This document shows positions 16,376 through 24,517 of a stretch of DNA of 64,000 nucleotides, piece by piece. The stretch covers positions 522,001 to 586,000 of the forward strand of contig NC_010556.1 in the NCBI RefSeq assembly GCF_000019905.1, given 5' to 3'. Each line of letters begins with the position of its first letter. Position 1 is the first letter of the stretch. This DNA comes from Exiguobacterium artemiae 255-15. GTDB taxonomy: Bacteria > Bacillota > Bacilli > Exiguobacteriales > Exiguobacteriaceae. A program made the position numbers and the translations under genes. The notes beneath the pieces are model-generated. The model worked only from the letters and a program-made list of their open reading frames with translations. It did no database searches and was not told the origin of the DNA.

Positions 16376-18430
16376 GTTGTCCTTATTGTCCGGTTCTTCA
16401 GGATTGGATGAACCAAAACGCAGTTCTACTTCCTCAACAGACAACGGTTCGGAAAAAATGAATCCTTGCATCTGCTGGCAGGCGGTCGCTTCCAGATAAC
16501 TCAGGGCAGTCGTCGTTTCGACGCCTTCTGCGACCAGATTCAACTTTAAGTTTTGACCAAGTTGAATGATTGAGTCGAGCAACCCGTTTTCTCCTAAATC
16601 GATGCCGTCAATGAAGACTTTATCGATCTTGAGTTCATCAATCGGAAAAGCACGCAAATATTGTAAGGAAGAATAACCTGTTCCAAAATCATCAATCGAT
16701 AATCGGAAACCAAGCGCTTGGATCAGTTGCATCCGTTCAATTGTCCGCTGTGTCTGTAAAATTGCGATATTTTCCGTCAGTTCGAGTGTCACGAATCGGG
16801 GATCGATCTTTTTTTGAGACACGACATGCTGTAAGGTCCGGACAAACGAATCGCTTTGGAACTGATGCGGTGAAATGTTGATGGCCATCGTCAAATCAGG
16901 TGCAATCTGTTTCTGCCAAAGTGCGAGTCGTTCGCAGGCTTCGATGACGACCCAGTTGTTGATGGGTGTAATCAAAGCCGCTTCTTCGGCAAGGGGAATG
17001 AACTCATCCGGAGGAATGCTCCCGAGTGCCGTATGATTCCAACGCAACAGCGCTTCAAAACCATCGACATGCTTGGTTTTCAAGTTGATGATGGGTTGAT
17101 AGACCAAATGAAGGGCTTGATCCTCTAAAGCCGTAAATAATGAGCGTTCGAGCTGTAATTTCCGGGTGAACTGCTCATCCATTTCATGGGTCAAATACTG
17201 GATTGTTCCTGTGCCGATTGATTTTCCGGCATACAGGGCCATCTCCGAACGACGGTACAAATCTTCAAGTGATTTGGCTTCCGAAGGATAGACGGTAATT
17301 CCGAACGTACAGGAGATGATTAAGGAATGCCCATTAATATAATAGGGACGTTGCAATACTTGTTGCAGTTTCCGGGCATATTGGAACAAGGCATTCCGGT
17401 CTGTGACTTCGAGCACCACACCAAACAAGTCACTCGTCGGATGGAACGTTAACAGCTGTTTTGCATGTTCGGACAAACGTTTGGCTAACGCTTGTAAAAG
17501 TTGGTCGCCGACATGTGTCCCGAAGGAATCGTTGATGACTTTAAAACGATCAATATCAAATAAGATGAGTGAGATCGGGAGATCATCAGATGCTTTGGAG
17601 AATAAGACCTGACCTTCCCGAAGAAAGCCACGTCTATTCAGCAGATGGGTCAATTCATTATGATGGACTAAAAAATCAAGTTCCTGTTCGAGATGTTCGG
17701 TTTCCGTAATATCGGTACCAATGAAAAGATGTTGGAAACGGACACCGTTTACGTCATAAACCGGAATCAAAGTGGCATGAAACACTTTTTTAGACTCATC
17801 CTGTGTCGATATGGACAGCTTCCCGGACCAGGCTTTTTTCTTCTTGATTTGAGAGCGAATCATGGGAAGGACGTCTTCAGACGAATCTAGTAATATCGTC
17901 CAAGGTTGACCGAGCAACAGGTGTGGGCAAAAACCCGTAATATCCGTCAAATTGGTATTGGCGTATTGAATCGTTCCCCGTGCGTCGAATATTGCGACAC
18001 AAGCGATTTGATCAAACGCATAGCGTAAGTCCATCAATCCTTGAAATAACGGTTTGGTTGCATTCTGTTGAGTGGAAGAAGGCAGCTGACAGAAAAAAGC
18101 ACCAGAAGGTTCGTTTTTTTCATCAAAGAGCGGTGAGACGAGCAACGTCGATGTCGAACGGTCACCTGATTTATGAAGAAATGTTGTATTCGGTAATTGC
18201 ATCGATTGCCGCTTTTCTAAAAATGAATACCAGATTTGCCGGCTGAACGCAGCATCTTCCGGGTCAAGGAGCGGGACCAGTTGTCCGGTAACTTCTTGTG
18301 CCGACCAGCCCCAGCAGGATTCGGCAGCCTCATTCCAAGAATGGACGGTTAAATCGACGTGTAGGATAAATGCAGGTAAAGGAAATCCTTGCATGACAGT
18401 TTCGTAGGAACTAATGGTCGAACGATCCAT
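16373..18430 (-). CDS. PAS-PAS-GGDEF(degenerate)-EAL protein, probable c-di-GMP phosphodiesterase
   Basis: Soluble signalling protein of 685 residues. Residues about 10-125 and 135-250 are two PAS folds. Residues 255-420 are a GGDEF-like domain in which the catalytic signature is replaced by SDLFG (333-337), so no cyclase activity is expected; it may still bind GTP or act as a regulator. Residues 430-675 are an EAL domain with EALLRW (459-464), the DDFGTGYSSL loop (580-589), KIDKVFI and AEGVET all intact, so hydrolysis of c-di-GMP is likely. No membrane helix. Monocistronic and convergent with the antiporter. Confidence 0.92.
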   Translation of the reverse strand: MDRSTISSYETVMQGFPLPAFILHVDLTVHSWNEAAESCWGWSAQEVTGQLVPLLDPEDAAFSRQIWYSFLEKRQSMQLPNTTFLHKSGDRSTSTLLVSPLFDEKNEPSGAFFCQLPSSTQQNATKPLFQGLMDLRYAFDQIACVAIFDARGTIQYANTNLTDITGFCPHLLLGQPWTILLDSSEDVLPMIRSQIKKKKAWSGKLSISTQDESKKVFHATLIPVYDVNGVRFQHLFIGTDITETEHLEQELDFLVHHNELTHLLNRRGFLREGQVLFSKASDDLPISLILFDIDRFKVINDSFGTHVGDQLLQALAKRLSEHAKQLLTFHPTSDLFGVVLEVTDRNALFQYARKLQQVLQRPYYINGHSLIISCTFGITVYPSEAKSLEDLYRRSEMALYAGKSIGTGTIQYLTHEMDEQFTRKLQLERSLFTALEDQALHLVYQPIINLKTKHVDGFEALLRWNHTALGSIPPDEFIPLAEEAALITPINNWVVIEACERLALWQKQIAPDLTMAINISPHQFQSDSFVRTLQHVVSQKKIDPRFVTLELTENIAILQTQRTIERMQLIQALGFRLSIDDFGTGYSSLQYLRAFPIDELKIDKVFIDGIDLGENGLLDSIIQLGQNLKLNLVAEGVETTTALSYLEATACQQMQGFIFSEPLSVEEVELRFGSSNPEEPDNKDN

Positions 18431-18531
18431 TACGGACGCACACTCCTTTTAAATGATCAGAGATGACGGTTCACTTGTCTTGTCTATTCCCAGTATATTC
18501 AATTTTCATGCGAATAAATCCTGTATTTCGA

Positions 18532-18562
18532 TTGAAGATTATCCGTGTGAATCTGTTATAAT
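18532..18562 (+). promoter_or_regulatory. promoter of rocD
   Basis: TATAAT at 18557-18562 is a perfect -10. The best -35 is TTGAAG at 18532-18537 with a long 19-base spacer, which suggests help from an activator or a weaker alternative -35. Confidence 0.55.
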
Positions 18563-18566
18563 CAGA

Positions 18567-18581
18567 ATGAAAGCGTTTTCC
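18567..18581 (+). promoter_or_regulatory. cre box just downstream of the rocD -10
   Basis: ATGAAAGCGTTTTCC matches the cre consensus except for its last base. Starting 5 bases after TATAAT, it covers the transcription start, the classical position for CcpA repression. Confidence 0.6.
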
Positions 18582-18603
18582 AAGCGAAAAAGGGGGATTT
18601 ATC

Positions 18604-19806
18604 ATGAATCAAACAGAGAAAATCATTACACAGACAGAGAAATTCGGGGCACACAACTATCATCCGCTTCCAATCGTCATCTCGGAGGCAGAAGGGGTGT
18701 TCGTCAAAGATCCTGAAGGCCGCGAATATATGGATATGCTTAGTGCCTATTCAGCTGTGAACCAAGGACACCGTCATCCGAAAATCATCGAAGCCTTAAA
18801 ACGGCAAGCGGATAAAATTACGCTGACATCGCGCGCGTTTCACAATGACCAGTTGGGGTTCTTTTATGAGAAGGTCGCGCAATTGACAGGAAAAGATATG
18901 GTCCTGCCGATGAATACGGGAGCGGAAGCGGTCGAGACGGCAGTTAAGGCAGCACGTCGCTGGGCGTACGAAGTCAAACAAATTCCTGGAGATGCCGAAA
19001 TCATCGTCTGCGAAGGGAACTTCCATGGTCGGACGATGACGGCTGTTTCGATGTCAACAGAAGCCGAGTATCAACGTGGATTCGGACCACTCTTACCGGG
19101 CATCAAAACGATTCCATACGGGGATTTGGAAGCACTGAAAGGCGCCATCACGGAAAATACAGCTGCCTTCATCGTTGAGCCGATCCAAGGTGAAGCGGGT
19201 ATCCTGATTCCGTACGAAGGATTCTTGAAAGATGCCCAGGACGTCTGTAAGGAACAAAACGTATTGCTCGTCTCGGATGAAATCCAATCAGGACTGGGCC
19301 GTTCGGGTAAATGGTTTGCTTCGGACTGGGACAATGTAACACCAGATATGTACATCTTAGGAAAAGCACTGGGGGGCGGCGTGTTCCCGATTTCTTGTGT
19401 GGCTGCCAACCACGATATCCTGAGTGTCTTTAATCCGGGATCGCATGGTTCGACATTCGGCGGAAATCCATTGGCCTGTGCGGTATCTGTCGCTTCACTT
19501 GAAGTTTTGGAAGAAGAGAAGTTACCGGAACGTTCACTAGAGCTCGGAACATACTTTATGAACCGTCTAAAAGAAATCGACAATCCGATGATTAAAGAAG
19601 TTCGTGGGCGCGGATTATTCATCGGTGTCGAATTGACAGAAGCGGCTCGTCCGTATTGCGAAGCATTAAAAGAAAAAGGATTGCTCTGCAAGGAAACACA
19701 TGAGACAGTCATTCGTTTTGCACCACCACTCGTCATTACAAAAGAAGAATTAGACTGGGCATTCGAACGGATTGAACAAGTCCTCGGCGTCTCGGTTGCA
19801 CAGTGA
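18604..19806 (+). CDS. rocD: ornithine--oxo-acid aminotransferase
   Basis: PLP-dependent class III aminotransferase of 400 residues, converting ornithine plus 2-oxoglutarate into glutamate semialdehyde and glutamate. Near the N-terminus is [12 protein letters not shown], typical of RocD; then [45 protein letters not shown] and the PLP lysine in [18 protein letters not shown] lies 7 bases before the ATG. A single-gene unit whose promoter carries a cre box, in line with arginine/ornithine use when glucose is absent. Followed by a terminator. Confidence 0.95.
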   Translation: MNQTEKIITQTEKFGAHNYHPLPIVISEAEGVFVKDPEGREYMDMLSAYSAVNQGHRHPKIIEALKRQADKITLTSRAFHNDQLGFFYEKVAQLTGKDMVLPMNTGAEAVETAVKAARRWAYEVKQIPGDAEIIVCEGNFHGRTMTAVSMSTEAEYQRGFGPLLPGIKTIPYGDLEALKGAITENTAAFIVEPIQGEAGILIPYEGFLKDAQDVCKEQNVLLVSDEIQSGLGRSGKWFASDWDNVTPDMYILGKALGGGVFPISCVAANHDILSVFNPGSHGSTFGGNPLACAVSVASLEVLEEEKLPERSLELGTYFMNRLKEIDNPMIKEVRGRGLFIGVELTEAARPYCEALKEKGLLCKETHETVIRFAPPLVITKEELDWAFERIEQVLGVSVAQ

Positions 19807-19812
19807 CAGTCC

Positions 19813-19843
19813 ACTCCCTATCGGAAAGCGATAGGGAGTTTTT
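19813..19843 (+). terminator. intrinsic terminator of rocD
   Basis: ACTCCCTATCG / CGATAGGGAGT with a 5-base loop and a T-run, 7 bases after the stop. Confidence 0.88.
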
Positions 19844-19889
19844 CGATTGATGGACCCCTAAGACTGGGAGCAAATGAGAGCAGAGAAAT

Positions 19890-19914
19890 GTTTGAATCTG
19901 TTTCAGGTGGGAAC
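19890..19914 (+). promoter_or_regulatory. candidate SigB promoter of the csbD-like gene
   Basis: GTTTGA (19890-19895), 13-base spacer, GGGAAC (19909-19914). csbD of B. subtilis is a known SigB-controlled gene, which supports the reading. The same GGGAAC variant occurs upstream of the ABC importer at 6220. Confidence 0.5.
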
Positions 19915-19951
19915 ATACTACTATGCGTTAAAAAAATAGGGGGTAATGAAC

Positions 19952-20149
19952 ATGTCACATGATAGCGGATTAAACAAAAAAGCTGATGGTTTAGTTGATA
20001 AAGTTGCCGGAAAAGCGAAAGAAGCGCTCGGAAAAGCAACAGGAGATAAATCAACAGAACGTGAAGGCAAAAAAGATCAGCTTAAAGGCGATGCTAAAAA
20101 AACAGTTGGTAATGTTCAACAGAATCTCGAAGATACGAATCGTCGTTAA
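19952..20149 (+). CDS. csbD: CsbD family general stress protein
   Basis: Small, highly charged, Lys/Gly/Ala-rich protein of 65 residues with the CsbD pattern (KADGLVDKVAGKAKEALGKATGD, in two halves, then KGDAKKTVGNVQ). Cytosolic and probably disordered; the molecular function of the family is unknown. ATG at 19952 is chosen because AGGGGGT at 19938-19944 is 8 bases upstream; an ATG six bases earlier is too close. A SigB-like promoter precedes it and a terminator follows. Confidence 0.88.
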   Translation: MSHDSGLNKKADGLVDKVAGKAKEALGKATGDKSTEREGKKDQLKGDAKKTVGNVQQNLEDTNRR

Positions 20150-20161
20150 TCTGTACCCGTA

Positions 20162-20190
20162 AGGTCCCTTATCTAAAGGGATCTTTTTTT
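20162..20190 (+). terminator. intrinsic terminator of csbD
   Basis: AGGTCCCTT / AAGGGATCT imperfect stem followed by seven T residues. Confidence 0.7.
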
Positions 20191-20207
20191 ATGAAAAAAT
20201 ATGTATA

Positions 20208-20264
20208 AAGGTCTAGTCATTTAGACGTGTATGTGGAATAATAATAGATGTTAAAGCGTTTTCA
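20208..20264 (+). promoter_or_regulatory. nagP control region: dre-like and cre-like sites
   Basis: AAGGTCTAGTCATT at 20208-20221 resembles the NagR/DasR dre operator (core GGTCTAGACC). A cre-like site, GTTAAAGCGTTTTCA at 20250-20264, keeps the right half of the consensus with two mismatches in the left. Together they suggest amino-sugar induction and catabolite repression of nagP. Neither is a perfect match. Confidence 0.4.
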
Positions 20265-20308
20265 TCGTCATGTCATTATTTGTTTTTATTTAGGAAAGGA
20301 TGAAGTAT

Positions 20309-21817
20309 ATGTTGCAGTTTCTTCAACGAATCGGTAAAGCTTTAATGCTGCCGATCGCCGTTTTACCAGCCGCGGGAATTGTCCTTCGACTCGGTTCAGC
20401 CGATATGTTGGATATTCCGTTAATGGTGGCAGCAGGTGGTGCGATTTTTGATAATCTTCCACTAATTTTTGCGATTGGTGTCGCGATCGGATTATCGATT
20501 GATGCAAGTGGCGCTGCCGGCTTGGCAGGAGCAGTCGGGTATCTGGTCTTAAAAACGGGTGTCGACTCCATGAACAAGGATTATTCGAACGCTCAAATTC
20601 AGGCTAAGTACGATGCAATCGCCGCCATTGTCAATGACTCCTCGACGAAAGTGGATGGGGCGACCTTAAGTTCCATTGCCAATCAGGCAACTTTAGGTTC
20701 GATGGTCAATATGGCTGTGTTCGGCGGGATCATTGCCGGTATTGTCGCCGGTTTGTTGTACAACCGATTTTACAATATTAAATTACCGGATTGGTTAGCA
20801 TTCTTCGGCGGACGCCGTTTTGTTCCGATCATCACGTCAGCCGCTATGCTGGTCTTAGCGTTTGTCTTTGGTTACTTATGGCCGTTCATTGAAGACGGAA
20901 TCAATAATGCGGGAGAATGGATGGTCAGCCTTGGAGCAGGAGGGGCCGCACTGTTTGGATTCTTCAACCGTCTGTTAATTCCTGTCGGTCTTCACCATGT
21001 CTTGAACAATATTTTCTGGTTTGTCTTCGGTTCATATGAAAAAGCGGATGGAACAATTGCGAATGGAGATATCGCACGCTTCTTCGCTGGAGATCCGACA
21101 GCCGGTATTTATCAAGCCGGATTTTTCCCGATCATGATGTTCGCTTTACCGGCTGCAGCAGCAGCCATGGTCATGGCGGCACGCAAAGAAAATCGGAAAG
21201 CCGTCGCAGGGGCGATGATTGGTCTTGGATTAACATCATTCCTGACAGGGATTACGGAACCGATTGAGTTTTCATTCATGTTCTTGTCACCGGTCTTATA
21301 TGTCATGCACGCCGTGTTGACGGGTGTTTCCATGGCAGTCGTCAATTTACTCGGTATCTTGCACGGGTTCTCCTTCTCTGCCGGTTTCATTGACTATGTC
21401 CTGAACTTCGGAATCGCGACAAAACCGTTGCTTTTACTCGTTGTCGGTCTCGTATTCGCCGTCATTTATTACTTCCTGTTCTACTTCATGATCACGAAAT
21501 TTGATCTGAAAACGCCGGGTCGTGAAGATGAATCACTTGTAACGGATGCAGGCCCTGTCACGGGTGTATCAGACGATAAGTACGAGCAACAAGCAGCGCG
21601 GATTTTTGCAGGCTTACAAGGAACGGACAACGTCACAGCGATTGATAACTGTGCGACACGTCTCCGTCTCCAGGTAAAAGATTCAACGATCATTGACGAA
21701 GCGGCAATTAAAGCGGCCGGCGCAAAAGGTGTGATGAAGATGGGCGCGAAAAACGTCCAAATCATCATCGGTACGGATGTTGAGTTCGTCGCTGATGCGA
21801 TGAAACGTCAAAAATAA
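20309..21817 (+). CDS. nagP: PTS N-acetylglucosamine-type EIICB permease
   Basis: Membrane sugar phosphotransferase of 502 residues. Residues 1-400 are an EIIC domain (MLQFLQRIGKALMLPIAVLP start, GLHHVLNN and GITEPIEFSFMF signature regions). Residues about 420-500 are an EIIB domain with the phosphorylated Cys in IDNCATRLRL. There is no EIIA, as in B. subtilis NagP, which borrows EIIA-Glc. The ATG at 20309 has AAAGGA 8 bases upstream; an in-frame ATG at 20300 is too close. A glucose transporter is the alternative, but the N-terminus and GLHHVLNN favour GlcNAc. Confidence 0.85.
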   Translation: MLQFLQRIGKALMLPIAVLPAAGIVLRLGSADMLDIPLMVAAGGAIFDNLPLIFAIGVAIGLSIDASGAAGLAGAVGYLVLKTGVDSMNKDYSNAQIQAKYDAIAAIVNDSSTKVDGATLSSIANQATLGSMVNMAVFGGIIAGIVAGLLYNRFYNIKLPDWLAFFGGRRFVPIITSAAMLVLAFVFGYLWPFIEDGINNAGEWMVSLGAGGAALFGFFNRLLIPVGLHHVLNNIFWFVFGSYEKADGTIANGDIARFFAGDPTAGIYQAGFFPIMMFALPAAAAAMVMAARKENRKAVAGAMIGLGLTSFLTGITEPIEFSFMFLSPVLYVMHAVLTGVSMAVVNLLGILHGFSFSAGFIDYVLNFGIATKPLLLLVVGLVFAVIYYFLFYFMITKFDLKTPGREDESLVTDAGPVTGVSDDKYEQQAARIFAGLQGTDNVTAIDNCATRLRLQVKDSTIIDEAAIKAAGAKGVMKMGAKNVQIIIGTDVEFVADAMKRQK

Positions 21818-21830
21818 TGCTACAAAAAAA

Positions 21831-21864
21831 AACGACCTTTCCTGATTGCTCAGGAGAGGTCGTT
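21831..21864. terminator. bidirectional intrinsic terminator (nagP / EamA gene)
   Basis: AACGACCTTTCCTG / CAGGAGAGGTCGTT with one mismatch and a 6-base loop between convergent genes; the right arm lies in the last codons of the minus-strand gene. Confidence 0.8.
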
Positions 21865-22755
21865 TTGACGTGGAACAGAAGTAGTCGATTGTTTCAGACT
21901 GCTGACATAAATCGGATAGAAAATCCCGATCAGGATGATGATGATCCCGATCCACTGTGAACCGGAAAGATGCTCTCCGAGGATGAGGACGGAACAAATG
22001 ACGGCAGTCGGCAGTTCGGCTGCACCAAGCAAAGAGACGCTGGCCGGGCTTAAGTGTGGGGCACCTGCTGCGAATAACAGCGGTGGTAGGATCAAGGCGA
22101 ACAGACCGAGTGGAAGTGCGTACCAGATCAGTCCCTGTTCGAAATTCGTTGCAGTCAGGAAAGTCGTCGGCGGATACATGATCATGACGAACAGAAGTCC
22201 GCCTGTCATCATGTAAAAGCTTTTTTTTATGACCGGTACATGGTTTGCGACCCGTCCGCTCGCAAGCAGGAAGATCGAGAAACTGACGGCTGCGCCGAGT
22301 CCGAACAACGTACCGCGCACATCAAGGGCACTCGTATAAGCTGCACTGGCTAAAACGGCACCGCCGATCAATAGGACGGCAGATAAGAAATGAGAACGCG
22401 ACGGCAGACGTTTTGCCAAAATTGAATCAATCACGACACCAATCCATGTGAATTGGAAGAGGAGAATGATGGCAACTGAAGCGGAAACAGTTTGTAGGCT
22501 TTGGTAATACAGATAACCGGTCGTCCCGCTTGAAATTCCGATGGCCATTAAAGTAAGAGCTGTTTTCGGATGTAAACGAAGATTTTTTGACAGCAGGGCC
22601 AAGACAAAAATCATCAACCATCCGAAGAAGAATTGACTTCCGGAAACAGCGGCGGAGTCAAAGCCGGCACCGTAAGCCAGTTTGACGATAGTCGACAGAA
22701 CGCCGTAACTGATGGCGCCGATTAAGACGAAAAGTGTTGCTTTTGAACGATTCAT
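21850..22755 (-). CDS. EamA/DMT family transporter
   Basis: Ten-helix drug/metabolite transporter of 301 residues made of two EamA repeats (first about 5-140, second about 150-285). The C-terminal repeat shows LGAAELPTAVICSVLILGEHLS, typical of the family (quoted in part). It is expected in the cytoplasmic membrane as an exporter of amino acids or metabolites; the substrate is unknown. ATG at 22755 with GGAGGG upstream is chosen over a longer reading that runs into the preceding terminator. Confidence 0.85.
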   Translation of the reverse strand: MNRSKATLFVLIGAISYGVLSTIVKLAYGAGFDSAAVSGSQFFFGWLMIFVLALLSKNLRLHPKTALTLMAIGISSGTTGYLYYQSLQTVSASVAIILLFQFTWIGVVIDSILAKRLPSRSHFLSAVLLIGGAVLASAAYTSALDVRGTLFGLGAAVSFSIFLLASGRVANHVPVIKKSFYMMTGGLLFVMIMYPPTTFLTATNFEQGLIWYALPLGLFALILPPLLFAAGAPHLSPASVSLLGAAELPTAVICSVLILGEHLSGSQWIGIIIILIGIFYPIYVSSLKQSTTSVPRQNDLS

Positions 22756-22783
22756 ACAGATCCCTCCATGTTTTAGAACGCAC

Positions 22784-22843
22784 AAAAAAGGTTGCAACGG
22801 GGCCTTGTCCAGGTTTTTTGGACAGGGTTTGGTTGCAACCTGT
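22784..22843 (-). terminator. two-tier hairpin terminator of the ykyA-like gene
   Basis: On the minus strand GGTTGCAAC pairs with GTTGCAACC, enclosing a second stem CCTGTCC/GGACAAGG, and six T residues follow. It ends transcription of the lipoprotein gene and is only about 30 bases before the EamA start. Confidence 0.75.
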
Positions 22844-22848
22844 GTGAG

Positions 22849-23499
22849 TTATTTAATGTTGAGTCCAGCCTTTTTATAAAAGGTGGGCTTTAATTCATTG
22901 TATCGGACGGTCAATCGATTAAAGGTTTTGAGTGCTTCTGTCGCTTGACGGGAAGTCCGGTTTAAATCAGCTGTCGCTTCGTCAATCTTAACGAAGTTCG
23001 GTTTTTCGGTCAAGTAGGAAAGCACTTTCTTTTCTGACACGATTGCTGCCGTGTAACGTTTTAAAAACGTATCAAAAGCTTTCTCCCGCTCTTTAAAGAC
23101 CTTGATAAGAGCGGTCCCGTCTTTTTTAGCGGCGGGTAACGAAGATAAACTGCCCGTTAGTTCCGAAAGATCCAACTTATCAAAAGCACGGGTACGAATG
23201 GTTTTTTCCTGCTTTAACAAATCGGCACGATTTTGATTCAAAGCGGTTAATTCTTCCCGTTCATTTTGTGCCCGTTTGATGTCATCGGCTCCGGCTTCGA
23301 GAACGGCTTGATACGTATTAACGGAAATTTCGTCTTGGCGCGTCCGTTGTTCAGCAATCGCTGCGGCTTTTCGTTCAGACTTGGCCTGTTCTTCCAACTG
23401 GTTATATATCGAAGCAGCGGGATCGCTCGAGCAGGCACTGAGAAACAAGAGGCCGAGACAGGTCAAACAACTGGTGAGGATCATCCGTTTATTAATCAT
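22849..23499 (-). CDS. YkyA-like putative cell-wall-binding lipoprotein
   Basis: Exported lipoprotein of 216 residues with lipobox FLSAC (Cys at about 23). The mature part is almost all helical coiled coil (QLEEQAKSERKAAAIAEQRT; REELTALNQNRADLL), as in the YkyA family. The role of the family is not known; an envelope location is likely. The start lies 12 bases after the stop of the deacetylase gene upstream, so both form one transcript. Confidence 0.75.
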   Translation of the reverse strand: MINKRMILTSCLTCLGLLFLSACSSDPAASIYNQLEEQAKSERKAAAIAEQRTRQDEISVNTYQAVLEAGADDIKRAQNEREELTALNQNRADLLKQEKTIRTRAFDKLDLSELTGSLSSLPAAKKDGTALIKVFKEREKAFDTFLKRYTAAIVSEKKVLSYLTEKPNFVKIDEATADLNRTSRQATEALKTFNRLTVRYNELKPTFYKKAGLNIK

Positions 23500-23511
23500 G
23501 AAAGGAACTCC

Positions 23512-24360
23512 TTATAAATTAGAGAATTTTGCGAAATTATACGGGACATGAAAATCTTCATCATAGATGGAAAATTGATAGCCTTTTTTCTTTAATCCGG
23601 CGACAATCGCAGGCAATGCCTGCAATGTTTGTGGTTGTTCATGCAACAGGATGATTTCGACCGGGCCTTCCGCACGGCTGATGACAGTGTTGGCAACTTC
23701 CTTGGCACTATCTTTGTAGTACCAGTCCATCGAATCGATCGACCAGTCCCACACCCGAAGTTTCGCCTGTTCGATCTCTTTTGCAATCGACTTGGTAATG
23801 CCGGGTGTTGATCCATAAGGAGGACGTGTCAACAACGGGCTGTGATTCGTCAGTTGGTTGATTTGTTTCTGTACCCGCAGCATCTCGGGAACATACTGCT
23901 TTTTCTTATACAACGTGTCGTAATCATGAGTTTCACTGTGTGGTCCGATGTAATGTCCAGCCTTTGCCATCGAGCGGACGACATCCGGTTGCTCATTGAT
24001 GTTACTTCCGATCAAAAAGAAAGTCGCTTTAACTTCTTGTTCTTTTAATGATTTCAAGATGTCTGAAGTCAAAGCGGTCGGTCCGTCTTCAAATGTCAGA
24101 TACGCCACTTTTTTAGTAATCCCGTTCCATTTCTCGACGCGTGCCTTGTCCAGGTTCGGAGTCGGAACTTCCTGTAAAGATTGAACGGATTTTACATCCG
24201 CTTGTTGTTGTGTTGAAGTCAGGTATTGATAAACGATATAACCACCAAGCGGAAGAAGGATAAGTGCCATTAGAATAAAAAGCTTGGCGAAATATTTTCG
24301 TTTTGGTTTTCGATGCCTTGGACCAAGTCCGAGGGGATTGCCTGAGTTGTATGGATCCAT
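23512..24360 (-). CDS. membrane-anchored polysaccharide deacetylase family protein
   Basis: NodB-fold deacetylase of 282 residues. A basic N-terminus (RHRKPKRK) leads to one membrane helix at about residues 26-46, then the extracellular catalytic domain. Motif 1 reads TFEDGP, with Glu in place of the first Asp of the usual TFDDG; HSETHDYD, RPPYGS, DWSIDSMDW and ILLHEQP give motifs 2 to 5. The D-to-E change is known in active Firmicute relatives but could alter metal use. ATG at 24360 has AAAGGAGCT 9 bases upstream. Probable role: N-deacetylation of peptidoglycan or another wall glycan. Confidence 0.85.
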   Translation of the reverse strand: MDPYNSGNPLGLGPRHRKPKRKYFAKLFILMALILLPLGGYIVYQYLTSTQQQADVKSVQSLQEVPTPNLDKARVEKWNGITKKVAYLTFEDGPTALTSDILKSLKEQEVKATFFLIGSNINEQPDVVRSMAKAGHYIGPHSETHDYDTLYKKKQYVPEMLRVQKQINQLTNHSPLLTRPPYGSTPGITKSIAKEIEQAKLRVWDWSIDSMDWYYKDSAKEVANTVISRAEGPVEIILLHEQPQTLQALPAIVAGLKKKGYQFSIYDEDFHVPYNFAKFSNL

Positions 24361-24400
24361 TGATGTCTGAGCTCCTTTACGGAAAATCTTATGACTTAAA

Positions 24401-24443
24401 TGTAACATTTTGTCTGTTTCATTTGTAACAAATATGTTACAAA
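24401..24443. promoter_or_regulatory. triple TGTAACA motif / palindrome upstream of the deacetylase gene
   Basis: TGTAACA occurs at 24401-24407 and 24425-24431, and inverted (TGTTACA) at 24435-24441. The last two form a perfect 9-bp palindrome TTTGTAACA-AATA-TGTTACAAA (24422-24443). It overlaps -35-like elements in both directions: minus TTACAA-18-TACATT, plus TTACAA-18-TATAAT. Likely an operator; the regulator is unknown. Confidence 0.5.
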
Positions 24444-24517
24444 GAGATGACTCGTAGAGCTATAATCTAAAAAAACGTTATTAAAATAGAAAACTAAAAA
24501 GTTTTTTAACAGACGAA

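Noticed and set aside
24425-24441. GlnR/TnrA box reading of TGTAA...TTACA
   Set aside because: The spacer is 8 bases rather than the required 7, so the consensus TGTNA-N7-TNACA is not met.
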